In this document: one piece after another, positions 11,430 to 22,746 of the stretch
How positions within the stretch are numbered: the first letter of the stretch is position 1
Layout of the letters: every line of letters starts with the position of its first letter
Origin: Cavia porcellus
Taxonomy: Eukaryota; Chordata; Mammalia; Rodentia; Caviidae
Direction of reading: 5' to 3'
Assembly: GCF_034190915.1 (NCBI RefSeq)
Contig: NW_026947490.1
Coordinates: 65,399,494-65,463,493 of the forward strand
Length of the DNA: 64,000 nucleotides
Notes under the pieces: model-generated
Databases searched by the model: none
Told to the model about the DNA's origin: nothing
Seen by the model: only the letters and a program-made list of their open reading frames with translations
Program-made: the position numbers and the translations under genes

Positions 11430-13040
11430 AATTCTATAAATGGGAGGCTGAGTGAATGGAGCCCACCCCTATGCAGCGTCTGCCCCTGACCAACTCTGCA
11501 CTCAGATTCTGTGCCTTGGCTTGGCTACCCACTAACTTCAAGCTTGTCCTGGTTTACCCCACCTCAGCACGGTGCAGCAGAAGTATCAAGCAACAAACTG
11601 ATCTGACTGTGGACGATGCACGTGCCCCAGGAGAGAAGCCAGTCCCAGAGAGTCAGTGGCTCCAGGGACAAACAATGGGATCTGACCAGTGGAGTGAGCC
11701 TCAAGAAAAACCCATGGCTATAGCACACTACAAACACAGTGTGGGGTTTTATTGCAAAACTGACTCCTGCACATCAGGCTAGAATTAAAGAAGAAATCCA
11801 GTACCACATTATTTAATCATGTTCCACACTGAGCCACAGAACAACTATAAAACCACCCCATGTCAGAGTTTCCAGTGTCACTGTCCCAGTGACCAGGTGA
11901 CAGCCTCAGGAGACAGAAGCAGACAGGGGATGGGCCAGACAGAGCCACACTGAGAAATTTAGGCACAGGCTGGGAAAGACACGGGCCCTGGCCTCTGGGG
12001 TGAGAAACTAAGGTCCAGTGAGTATGGCTTTCAGAGGCAGCTGGATATGAAAGTGTAGCATAAAGTCCATGTTCTACCTGAAGCCCTGGCGCGCTGCCTA
12101 AACCCAGCAACCTCCAGTAGTCTGCCTGCTTTCTACAGCTACCAAGTGAGCAAGGCTGCATTGCATGGACAGCTGCCACAGTACAGGGGACACAGACAGG
12201 AAGGAAGTGCCACCTCACAAACGCACAGGGTTTAGCCTAGGTGGAAGACAAATGTGACTGCTGAATTTCAGGACTGCAGGCCTAGAAAGGAGCCATCTAC
12301 TCCAAACAAGAAACTTTTCTTAAAATGCAATCTTTTTCTTTCTTTTTCTATCACAAGTTTATGGGAGCCTGAAGTTTACTATTCTTTTTTGTTCCTGATT
12401 TGCTTTCCACTTTTAATTTTTTTCCTTTGTTTTGCTTTCTGTGCTTTTTTTCTGTTTGTTTTTCTGTTACTTTTATCTAATTCTATTAATTTACTGTTAC
12501 TTCTCAACTGGATCATTTATTTCACTTTCCTGTTCTCTTTCTCATCTTCAGTAACTTTTCTAATTATACTTTTATCACTCGCCCATTCCCTACTCTCTTA
12601 ATTCTTACTATAATTATGGAGCATTATGAATAGATAGTTAATGCTATGCTACTACTGTTGAATACTGGTTTACTGTTAACAGAGGTACACTTGTTGCTAA
12701 AGTAGGTACTGTATGTCAATATTTGGTTTGTTTTAATGTTGACAGTACAATTATAGATCTCTTTTACAAGGTAAAGAGTGGTACAGTAGTGGTTATTTGG
12801 TATGTCAATATCCAGTTTGTCTCTGATGCTATTACTGTTGCTGATTTTATTGCTATTGCCAAGGTGGCATAGTTATTGCTATTAACTGATATTTTCTGTA
12901 TGCCAATACCTGAATTGCTTTTGAGTCATTAACAATACTGCAGCTTCCCCTCCCAAATAAAAGAGGTGGTTGGATCTTGAGATGGAAGCAAAGGCCTATA
13001 ATTAGACACTCTCTGGGTGGATCACTGAAAAGCAGACACT
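11430..13040 (+). mobile_element. Old L1, probable 5'UTR and leader
   Basis: A GC-rich block (11.45-12.3 kb) followed by a pyrimidine-rich stretch (12.32-12.6 kb) leads directly into a decayed L1 ORF1 on the same strand, which is the usual layout upstream of old mammalian L1 ORF1. I do not recognise the GC-rich block itself. It could be an independent LTR or unique sequence; the 108- and 133-codon frames in it match nothing I know. Confidence 0.45.
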
Positions 13041-13960
13041 AAAGAGGTCTCTATACTCCACACTACATAGTCTTGTATAATATTCAGCATACAAACCTCA
13101 ATATATGCAAAACAAAACAACAATATAAACATGAGAAGACAAGGCAATAAAATGCCATTAAAAATTCCTAACTCCTGAAAATCTGATCCATGGGCCACAG
13201 AGGTGAATAAATTCAAAAGCCACACAGATTCTCTGAAAGAACAACACAGGAAATAAAAAAAAAGATCAGTAGGGTGCTCAGTAAGTTTACTGGTACAAGT
13301 AAACAAAAAAGTAGACTGAATAAAACTGTCAGTGGGTTTATAGAGGACACTAATAAAATGCTAGGTGAATTGAACAAAATATGAAAGAGCAAAAGTCCAA
13401 GAAAAAGGGTCAAATAGAAATTCAGGGGATTAAAGCATAGGAAGCAGAAGCAAACAGGGTGAGAGCAAAGTGTCAGAATTAGAGGACGGAGTGGCTAAGA
13501 CCAATTATTCAGAGAGACCTTAAAAACAAGGGAACATGAATGGATCCAAAAGCTGCTAGATGACACACATAAAAAACTAATTAAAGATTAACTGGAATGA
13601 GTTCTAGTTTGTTCACAGAAATAAAAAAAATCCAAATATGGGGAAAGAATTTAACATGCAGATAAGCAAGGCATACAGAACCCCTAAAAGTCACAATTAA
13701 GAAAAAACCTCTCCACAGCACATCATAGTCAAAGTCCCCAAAATCCAACACAATGACAGGATCTTGAAAGCCATTAGAGAAAAGCAATGAATCACTTATA
13801 AACAAAGACAAATGCATTAGAATCACAACAGACTTCTCAATATAAATCTTAAAAGCCAGGAGAGATTGATATATTTCAAATCCTAAAAGAAAAGGTCCAA
13901 AGAAAACTGATGTATCCTGCAAAACTTCATTCAGAACTAATGGAAAAATAAACAGCACCT
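13041..13960 (+). pseudogene. Old L1 ORF1 pseudogene
   Basis: The sequence around 13069-13200 (an ATAGTCTTGTATAATATTCA type segment, then 'AAACATGAGAAGACAAGGCA' and CCATGGGCCACAGAGGTGAA) is the usual start of old mammalian L1 ORF1. TTCATTCAGAACTAATGGAA near 13.93 kb matches the segment near the ORF1 3' end. No long frame survives. Confidence 0.65.
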
Positions 13961-14104
13961 AAGAAATTCATGAACACCAATCCAGAACTCCCTAAAACTC
14001 CCACCGATATCCTAGAAGGAGAAAATGAAGTTAACAAAGCTGAAAGGTCTAAAAGAATGAATACATCAGGGAGCTGAGCAGTCTGCAAAAGAAAAAAAGG
14101 GGAT

Positions 14105-15267
14105 CAGTGACAGGAAAAGAATGCAATTCAGAAACAAACCAATACATTTCAGTCTTAACGGTCAACGTGAATGGTCTCAATTCCCCAATCAAAAGACAGA
14201 TTAATACAACTGAACAAAAGCCAAAAATCAGTGATATACTGTATTTAAGAAATACATTTAAAAAGACATTCACACTAAAAATTAAAGGATGGAAAACAAT
14301 ATTCCATACAAAAGAAATTCTAAAACAAGCAGAAGTAGCTTTCCTATTTTCATACAAAGTGGATTTTAAGTCAAAACTGATCAGAAGAATGAAAGAAGGT
14401 CTCTACGTATTGGTTGAAGAACTATTCAACAAGAAAAGGTAACAGTTATAAAAATACATGCAATGAACAATGGTACACACAACTTTATGTAACAACACTA
14501 CTGCACACAAAAGATAAATAAATATCAACAAAATTATAATGGAGGATTTCATACTCTGTCACAATTAGATTAATTACACCAAGAAACAAAAGAAATACCA
14601 TAGTTGAGCTAAATCTTCAAACAAATGGACTTAATAGATATCTACACAGTATTCCATGTAAAAACAGAATACACATGCTTCTCAGCAGCACATGGAACTT
14701 TTTCCAAAATAGAATACACAGTATCCAAGAACAAAAGCTTAATTACATAACTGTAAAAAACTGAAATTATCAAATATATATTATTGGAGCACAGTGCGAT
14801 GAGACAAGGAATCAAAGATATTATGCAAATACACGAAAATTAAACAGACACTCTTGAATAATCAGTGAGTCATTGAAGAAATTAGTTCCTAGAATCAAAG
14901 AATAATGCCAATACAACATGCCAGAACTTATGGGACATAAGCAAAGCAGTTTTAGGAGAGAAATTTGTAGCTGTGACTGTTCATGTTAAATAAATTAAAA
15001 AACCAAAACCCCCAAACCAAAGGAAAAAACAAACAAACAACCCCCACCCCAACACACAGAACTAGCCCAAGTAAACAATTAAAAATGTACCTCAAGGTCC
15101 CAGAAAAATAAGAACAATCCAAACCCAAAGCTGGTACAAGGAAGGAAATATAAGTATCAGCACAGAAATCAATGGAATTGAGGCCAAAAGCATAATACAA
15201 AAAGTCAATAAACTGAAGAATTGGTTCTTTGAAAGAATAAATGACACAGACAAACTCTTATCCAATA

Positions 15268-15319
<52 letters not shown>

Positions 15320-16985
15320 GCAACAAACAGACCCAAATCAATACAATTAGAATGGAAAAAGGTGAAATCCCAGGGGACACTACTGAACTCCAGATCATTA
15401 GCAATGAATTAAACAACCTGTGCTCCAGTAAATAGCAGCATTTAGAAGAATGTACACAAACTAAACCAAAGAAGCTTTAATGACCCTTAATAATCCAGTA
15501 AGGGTGAAACTGAAGGGCAATAAAAATCTACCAGCTAAGAAAAGCCAGGTCTTGATAGATTCACTACTGATTTCTGTAAGAATTTCAGGGAAGATCTAAC
15601 ACCTATCCTCCTACACACCAAACTTTAATACAACTGAAAGGAAAAGAATATTCTTAAAGTTATTGCTGGAAACTTGCATTACTCTGATTCCAAAACCAGC
15701 CAAAAAGCCAGACAAAAATGACAACTACGAGACCATCTCTTTAATGAGGCAAAAATTCTCAGCAAGATACTGGCAAACAGAATGCAACAAATCATCGTAA
15801 GACCATCCATCATGACTAAGTAGGCTTCATCCCAGTGAAGTATGGATGGTTCAACACATATAAGTCAATAAATGTAGTATTTCACATACACAGAATCCAA
15901 GGACAACAATCACATGATCATCTCAATAAACCCAGAAAGTCTCTCACAAAATCCAATGGCCATTCATGGTAAAAACCCTGAATAAAATATGTATGAAAGG
16001 ACTGTATCTCAATCCAATAAAAGGCGAATATGAAAAGTTTACTGTTGGTATTATTTCAATGGGGAAAAACTGAAAACTTTTCCTCTAAAATCAGAAACAA
16101 GAAAAGGATGACCATTATCAGAGCAATCAGGCAAGAGGAAGAAACAAAAGGGACATATATAAAAAAGAAAGAAGCCAATTATTATTTGTAGATGAATTAT
16201 CATTATTTGTAGATGATTATCATTTGTAGATGAATTATCCTCTACATACAAAGACCCCAAAATTCCACCAACTCTGAGCATAATAAACTTGAACAATGTA
16301 GCAGTACACAAAAGAATTAGTAGCAATATGCTAATAATGAGCCCACTGAGAAAGAAACTCGGAACAATGTATCATTCATGGTAGCATCAAGAAAAAAATA
16401 CTTGAGGAATTAACTTAGCCAAGGAAGTAAAAAAATTCTACAATCATTCTGAAAAAGGAAATTGAAGAGCACATCAGAAAATGAAAAGATATCATCTGCT
16501 ATTGGCTAGGCAGAACCAATATTGTCAAAAAGGCCCTATATAAAAAACTCATACATAGATTTAACGTATTCCCAACCAAAACATCAACAGTGTTTTTCAC
16601 AGAACTAGAGAAAACAGTCCAAAGCTTGTATGGAATTAGAAGACACCCAGAAGAGCAAAACCAATCCTGCGCAACAGGAGCAAAGCTGTAGGTATCACAA
16701 TCCTAGATTTCAAGTTATTCAACGAAGCTACCGTGATAGAAACAGCATGGTACAATGGATCAATAGAACAGAATAATCCTAAATCTATTCAGCTATCTGA
16801 TCTTTGACAAAGGCACAAAAGCAGACTCTGGAGAAAAGAGCCTTTTAAGTAAATGATACTGTGAAAACTGGCTATCTTCCTGCATAAAGCTGAATTTAGG
16901 CCCATAAACCCCATCATGTACTAAACTGAAATAAAAATGGATTAAAGATCTAAATAATAAAACAAAAACAATCTGCTCTTAGGAA
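14105..16985 (+). pseudogene. Old L1 ORF2 pseudogene
   Basis: The plus-strand frame at 14107 reads NQYISVLTVNVNGLNSPIK, the endonuclease start of L1 ORF2. Later blocks keep L1 order: palm with 'TACTGGCAAACAGAATGCAA' (15.76 kb), a duplicated active-site region at 16184-16240, AACAGCATGGTACAATGGAT (16.74 kb) and AGCTATCTGATCTTTGACAA (16.79 kb). It is broken throughout. The 3'UTR of this element is replaced by an L1ME-type end, so the join near 16985 may be a deletion or a separate element. Confidence 0.8.
15269..15314. repeat. (CA)n microsatellite, ~23 repeats
   Basis: A pure CA run inside the old L1 ORF2, followed by GCACGCAAC. It explains the Thr/His and Val/Cys repeat frames read across it. 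Confidence 0.97.
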
Positions 16986-17232
16986 CCCTATCACACTGGC
17001 TCTTGTATCCTTTAGAGATACCCTCATCTTAGTTATTTGCACTAAACATTCCAGACCATTTTATATTTTCCCTGCCCCAGTTCTGGAATTATTTATTTTT
17101 CCATGGAGTTTTGGTCCCTTGTATTGGAGAATTATATTTTAATCCCAGATGTGAGTAGTAAGTACATGCATTGCTATTAGGTATTCTTGCTTCTTTGCCT
17201 TCACAGCAGGTAGAACCAAGAAATGGGTATAT
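16986..17232 (+). mobile_element. L1ME-type 3'UTR, left half
   Basis: TTTCCCTGCCCCAGTTCTGG, GGTCCCTTGTATTGGAGAAT and TACATGCATTGCTATTAGGT match, from memory, the 3'UTR common to old L1M elements. The segment is cut by the mariner remnant and resumes after it. Confidence 0.6.
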
Positions 17233-17775
17233 GTACACTAGTATTTGTGTGATTTGATCGCAATATATGGTGACTGTTTACATTAAAAAATGTTTTACAG
17301 TAAAAGACACAGTGCCATGAATCCCCCTCAAAGTAGTCTCCCTTGCTTCAAACACACCTATTCCACCATTCCGGCCACTTTCTGCAGCAGTCCTGGAAGT
17401 CACTTTTCAGTGACAGAAGCACAGAGGACGATGCTATCCAGTGTCCCGCACAGACAGTCAGGGTGTGAATACACTGTGGTGGGTCTTCTTCCGCCCTACT
17501 CTCCAGATCTGGCACTGGGCAACTTTTGGCTCTTCCCAATAATCAAAGTAACTATGAGAAGTATGGGTTTCTGATCAATTCAGGACATCAAGTCAGCCAC
17601 TGAAGACACTCCTGAAAGAGGACTTTCAGAACTGCTTCATCAAGGGGCAAGAATGATGGGGTATTCTTGAAGCAAGAGGGAGAGTTGTGAGGGAGACTGA
17701 TGGCAATGTGTCCCTTACTATAATATTTTTTTAAAAAAATTAAACACTGATCAATATTTTGATCGCACTGTGTAC
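17233..17775 (+). mobile_element. Foldback mariner remnant with long inverted arms
   Basis: A plus-strand frame encodes LLPPYSPDLALGNFWLFP at about 17491-17541, the C-terminal signature around the third catalytic Asp of mariner transposases. The outer arms are inverted copies of one another: CTTGCTTCAAACACACCTAT...CCACTTTCTGCAGCAG (17340-17395) is the reverse complement of the region CTGCTTCATCAAGGGGCAAG...CTTGAAGCAAG (17629-17680). Both ends begin GTACAC and carry GATCGCA/GCGATCA blocks. The result is a 543-bp palindromic element in which the transposase tail is read in both directions. It cannot encode an active enzyme. Confidence 0.8.
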
Positions 17776-17945
17776 AGACACTTCATATCTGTCTGTCTGT
17801 CTGTCTGTCTATCTGGAACCGTGAGTTCAAACTAATAGTTCAATTCCAATAAAATACTATGGTATACCTCACCCTTCTCTGTTTTCCTTACTGATAACAC
17901 CTTCTGACTGGGAAACTTGGGTCCTATTAGTCTTCACTAAGCACT
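17776..17945 (+). mobile_element. L1ME-type 3'UTR, right half
   Basis: After a short (TCTG)n run, ACCGTGAGTTCAAACTAATA and ACCCTTCTCTGTTTTCCTTA continue the old L1 3'UTR interrupted by the mariner remnant. Confidence 0.55.
17791..17815. repeat. (TCTG)n microsatellite
   Basis: About six TCTG units ending in TCTATCTGG, next to the right mariner arm. Confidence 0.9.
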
Positions 17946-18439
17946 AGTTACTATTTACAAAGGATATATTTAATTATTTGTTTCATCCTGGTACTTATGG
18001 AGTAGTTTCAGAAAATCCCAAGTCTGTAAGAAACAAATGTATTAACTACAGGGAAAATGGGATTAGGCTAGCAGGCATGGAGAAATGGTGACACTTCTCT
18101 GACTTTTTCGCACAGCTTACCTAAATAATCATGGCAATATTCCTCAAATGAGAAGTAGATTACTTAAAGCATCCAGCAGACAAGGTGAGTGAAAAAATGA
18201 AAACACAAACACCAACAAATGAATCTACTACAAATCAGGTATGGCAGAAAAGAAGTAACCTGTGAAACAGTATTTTGACTCTCAACTGCAAGACTAATGA
18301 CACAAAGAAATACACACGGTGCAAACATACATTACAGAAAACTTGTCCAATAGGAATTTGAAAGAGGAGAGAATGTATGACAAGTTCACTACCATGGATA
18401 CAACCCCAACGCCTTCATTAGTTTGAATATTTAGATACA

Positions 18440-18565
18440 TCTATGTAAATATAAGACTGGCCTAGTGTTTTCATTTTACAGATGCAAAGGTGTAACTCAA
18501 GAGGCCATGGCATAGTAAAGACTAGAAACCATGTGTTAACTTTGTCTAAATCACACCACCTTGGA
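18440..18565 (-). mobile_element. MIR-like SINE, reverse
   Basis: TTTTCATTTTACAGATGCAA, then GGTGTAACTCAAGAGGCCAT and ACTTTGTCTAAATCACACCA follow the reverse-strand order of the MIR core and its tRNA-proximal part. Strongly diverged. Confidence 0.5.
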
Positions 18566-19694
18566 CTGGAAAAGATTCTAAAAATAGGTTAAACTGAGTT
18601 TTTAAGAGTGAGCAAAATTTGACTGAATGCTTACATACGCAATGACTGATACATTCTTGGCATAGCTTGTTTATGGTATTTTATTGTAACCTGCACCCAA
18701 TGAGACTTATATATACTAAGTACTACATGTTCAGAGCTAAGTCATAAATGCTTTCCATCCTAAGGAATTTTTCATTCCTTTCACAGTTTTATATGCAAAT
18801 TTTTAGTTTTAAAATTTCATACACAAAAAAGTCACCATTACTAGGGATTTTTAAAAAAATACTCAATTTTAAAATACTAAGAAATAGCTAACATATGTCA
18901 TGTTATCAAGTTAGTTGTTTATGTATTATTTTAAGTTATAAATCATGAGTCTTAGAGACAGATGTCTTAAAAATTAAGCAAATATACTTAAGGTTTAACT
19001 AACATGAGAATGAAAGCTTTGGCTAAACCACAAGATCTTATAAGATGAAGACAGAGGTGCTGAAACACTACCAAATTATAATTTCTTTCCCACAGAAAAG
19101 ATTTAAAGTTTATAGTATTTTAAGATAGTAGCTCTTAATTACTCTAGAAATCATTTTTTATGGTACATGTCTTGCTTTAATATAAACAGTGAAAATAGTT
19201 TTTTTCATATAATCCTTATATTAAAAAGCTGGTTATAATTTGAGATGTCATTTAGGTAAAAATAGCTTTTTAAAGGTATTTATTATACAATTAATATTTC
19301 AATAGTATTTTATATTTTCCAATACAATTGGGAGCCTCGAGCTACATTATGCTTCGTACTTGTGAATTCTACCTTCATATGTTTACCTCTAGCACAGCTA
19401 TCACTGACCATTTTCTTATTTATTTCCTATTTTTCCCTAAGTCTTAAAATAACTGACACATGTGTGTGGCTTCCTCCAGCTCAACAGCATTAGGGAACTT
19501 TGATTAGCTATCTATTCCACATCAGCAGGTACCTGGACTTTTCATTGAGCAAATGGTTTTCTAAAAGTTCCTGGAACTACTGTAGGTTCTCTACTCATCA
19601 AAACACTGCTAATCTCTCTTTAAAAGCATAACCATTTTCATAATCATGTCTTTTGAATTTATGATGGTGAAATGATCCCGATGCCCTACCCTAA

Positions 19695-19722
19695 TTTTTG
19701 TCTTCCATATTGGACAGTACAC
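19695..19722. repeat. 28-bp exact direct repeat, copy 1
   Basis: The segment containing GTCTTCCATATTGGACAGTA is repeated exactly at 20847-20874; flanking sequence differs on both sides. Confidence 0.9.
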
Positions 19723-20846
19723 TACTATGCAATGAAGAAAACAAAAACAGCACTGATAAGCCTTCCCAAAGAACAAAACCTGAAAGTAATGGTAAATACT
19801 GCGGATCTCAAAGTAGAGAGGCTGACCTTTAGAGCAAGGTCCTTTGCAGTGACTTCTCAGCTTCCGCTTTAGGAACAGGTTGGATTGATCAACCCCACCC
19901 AAACAGATGGGCTAAATTTTCAAACTCAGCTAAGGAATCTTTGAGAAGCCAAAAACTCAATGAAACAATACAAGTTTTCTTTTTGAATTTGAAGTTCTAT
20001 TACCTAAATTTTCATTTGAATGCACAGCTCAGGGTCGTTTAATGGCAACCAACTTAATGAATTAAGAGTGATCAATCTTTTTATTCATGAATTAAAATTA
20101 ATTTACCAAGGGTTGTGAATTAATGGACTAGGAAGAAGTTTTATTTGCCTTATATCAATGGATAGTGCTGCAAATTTGTTGTGTACATTTTTATAATACT
20201 GGAATGCTTATAATGACAAATGATACTTTTTATTATAATTGTTAGCAAATATTACTTGAGCAATACAGTGATTTCATTTTTGACAGTTTCATACATACAT
20301 GTATCATACCAGAATTCAGATTCATTTGCACATTTTTATACATGCATATACTATATAAGAATACTTTTTAGCTACTGGAATACCAGAATTATCTTGAATT
20401 ATTATTGGCTCTACACAGTAGATACTACTGACCTTATTTGTTGAAACTGTTTATTGAAAAGACCTAGATTTGTATTTATTGGTTTGTCCTGTACGTTGGG
20501 CAAAACTGTTTTAAACATGGCATGATACACATAAACCTTTATTTATTTTTTTCAATTAAGTGAGATAAAGCCTAGCATTATGACTTCATGTAGGTTTATA
20601 GATAGTTTATTTATGAAAGTTATCTCAACTGAAGAGCTGTTTCTAGAAATTTAATTTTTATTGCCTCAGAACATTCTCTGTAACATAATGTATATTAAGC
20701 ATAGGATAAATGGAAATAGTTATGTCACCACAGAAATCAGTGTACAATTCTAAATATGCTATGGCTTGGGTATCAAATTTATTTTTGGATAGTTTACATG
20801 TAAATTAGAAATTACTAATATATAAAACTAACAAATTAATTTTATC

Positions 20847-20874
20847 TTTTTGTCTTCCATATTGGACAGTACAC
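20847..20874. repeat. 28-bp exact direct repeat, copy 2
   Basis: Exact copy of 19695-19722, in the same orientation, 1152 bp away. Confidence 0.9.
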
Positions 20875-20936
20875 ATTATCTACCAATATTTATAATATTT
20901 TTGCATCAATTACCACAGAAAGCTGAGAAAACTCTA

Positions 20937-21181
20937 TAAGGAAAGACAGTTTTACTCTATGCACCCTTATTTTACTCTTCTTTGTTGCTTCTACATTCCT
21001 GTTACCCTAACATTCTGCTTTTTGTCATGTAAGAGTGATGATTGTTTCCTTATGTTATATACTCCTGGTCCTCAGAGTTTCTTATGGTAAACTGCTATCA
21101 TTCAAATTATTTTCTCCTTAGTAGAAGTATCATTTACCTTTCTCTGACTTCATTTTTTTTGCTTGTCTTTACGTTTCAGAA
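20937..21181 (-). mobile_element. Ancient LINE (L1M/HAL1-like), left piece
   Basis: TTTCTCTGACTTCATTTTTT then TTGTCTTTACGTTTCAG continues naturally into AATTTTTGATGTGTCTTGGC at 27697 once the B1 and its passenger L1 are removed. This is the reverse-strand text of an old L1M/HAL1-type element. Confidence 0.6.
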
Positions 21182-21215
21182 GTTTTTTGTTTTTTTGTTT
21201 TTAAATAGTGTCTCA
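21182..21215 (-). mobile_element. B1 SINE, left piece (poly-T end)
   Basis: The T-rich stretch followed by AAATAGTGTCTCA is the A-tail end of a reversed B1. The B1 is split here by an L1; the rest starts at 27554. The 9-bp repeat GTTTCAGAA at 21173-21181 recurs at 27689-27697 beyond the other half, giving the target duplication of the B1 itself. Confidence 0.85.
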
Positions 21216-21690
21216 AGAGGCCTGAATTCAGTCCCAGGAGCCAAATGTGCTCAAGTTGGATCCCAGCGCAAAGGGAAGCTTTGAAACCTCACTACCAGGT
21301 GGCATGACTATGCCCAGTGTCCCAAATCACTGGAGGATGCACAGGGGGTCCCTGCAGGCTAACTGGGCCATGCCCAGGGACTTTCAAGCCACTAGCAGGG
21401 GCCTGAATTCAGTCCTGGGAGCTAAAGATGTGAGTTGAATCTCAACACATAGGGAAGCTTTGGAACCTCACTCCTAGGTGGTAAGACCACGCCCAGCTTC
21501 CCAAAACACCAGAGGAGACATGGAAGGTCCCCACCTGACTAGCTGGGCCACACTTAGCAACCTCAAAGCAGCTAGCAGTTGCCTGCAGTCTGGGAGCCAA
21601 AAATTGGCCAGGTGATTCCCAGAGCACTAGGGAAAGCTTTGAAACATCACTTGAAAACCAGAAATATAGGAAAATAATAAAACTACAGAG
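21216..21690 (+). repeat. L1 5'UTR tandem monomers (~180 bp)
   Basis: GGCCTGAATTCAGTCC(C/T)GGGAGC occurs at about 21219 and 21400, with a decayed third version at about 21578, a period near 180 bp. Each is followed by a GGGAAGCTTTG(A/G)AACCTCACT block. These monomers are homologous to those of the minus-strand L1, but diverged. Confidence 0.8.
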
Positions 21691-21696
21691 CAAAAT

Positions 21697-22740
21697 GCAA
21701 TCTCAAACTTTCAGCACAACCCAAGCAAGCCTAGGAGACATGGACATAGAAGAAAATGTGAGCATTCCAGATTCCTGAAATGATAACAACTGAAGCAAAG
21801 AAACAATTTCAGGAAGCTATAAAAGAACTGAGATCAGAAATAATCTCCCAGGCAAAAGAAGAGATGATAAAGTAATGAAAGAAATTCTGAACACATCTAA
21901 AGAAGACATACTTAAAAAATTAGAGGAACAAAACAAAAAGAGGGAAACCCTGAATGAACAATATAAGAAACAAATAGAATGCATGAAGCAGATACAAAGA
22001 GATATACAGGAAATCAAAAATTCCACTGAAAGTTGTCAACACCACCTCAACGAAAGTGATAGAATTTCAGACCTCAAAGACAAGATTGCAGCTAGTGAAC
22101 AGGAAAGGAAAAATTTTAAAAAAATAACAAGGAATCAGGAAATAACAATTCAACAGCTGCAAGATGATGCAAAGAAAAACAACATTAGATTGACAGAGAT
22201 AAGTGAAAAAGAAGGGGATAACACAAATAATCAAGAGGCTATTTACAGAAGTAATAGCTGAAAATTTCCCAAACATGAGAATGGAAACTGACATATGGAT
22301 TACTGAAGCATACAGAACTCCAAATAGCCATAACCAAAATAAAAATACACCCAGACATATAATAGTCACCATCCCAGAAATCCAACATAAGAACGGAATA
22401 TTAAAAGCTATTAGAAAAGACAGATGAATTATAAAGGAAAACCTATCAAAATCACAGCAGACTTCTCAACACAAACAGTGAAGTCAGAAGAGCGTGGAGC
22501 AAAGTGTTCCAGGTCCTAAAGGAAAACGACTTCCAACCCAGACTGATGTACTCTGCAAAACTGTCCTTCAAAATGATGGAGAAATAAGATACTTCCATGA
22601 CAAAGAACAGCTGAAGAACTTCAAGATCACCAAACCAACCCTGCAAAGAATACTGAAAGACATTCTAGATACACACAGGAAAAAACCAATAAGCAAGGCA
22701 GACAATGAAACAGAATGGAAAGGTAAAGATACAACAGCAG
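21697..22740 (+). pseudogene. L1 ORF1 pseudogene
   Basis: A Lys/Glu-rich coiled-coil region (KEDILKKLEEQNKKRETLNE at about 21.90 kb) leads to ITRNQEITIQQLQDDAKK and NNIRLTEISEKEGDN. A frameshift near 22.23 kb moves it to the frame with ITEAYRTPNSHNQNK, and another near 22.5 kb to NFKITKPTLQRILKDIL. This is the L1 RNA-binding protein with coiled coil, RRM-like and C-terminal domains, in three frames. Confidence 0.85.
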
Positions 22741-22746
22741 AAAGAC

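Larger units (their letters stand above)
17946..20936. other. Intronic sequence with few recognisable repeats
   Basis: About 3 kb of AT-rich intron 2 without long frames. Apart from a MIR-like piece near 18.44-18.56 kb, I recognise no element. It contains the first copy (19695-19722) and second copy (20847-20874) of an exact 28-bp direct repeat. Confidence 0.5.

Noticed and set aside
11456..12218. Frames of 108 (plus) and 133 (minus) codons in a GC-rich block
   Set aside because: They overlap on opposite strands, show no recognisable domain, and lie where an old L1 leader is expected; kept only as repeat sequence of moderate confidence.
12254..12601. 115-codon Phe/Leu/Ser-rich 'membrane protein'
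   Set aside because: Low-complexity pyrimidine-rich DNA ahead of L1 ORF1; hydrophobic composition is a by-product of T-richness.
15092..15435. Frames with poly Val-Cys or Thr-His
   Set aside because: Produced by the (CA)n microsatellite in an old L1.
17290..17574. Functional mariner transposase
   Set aside because: Only the C-terminal signature survives, within a palindromic remnant; the N-terminal half of the frame is read backwards through the inverted arm.
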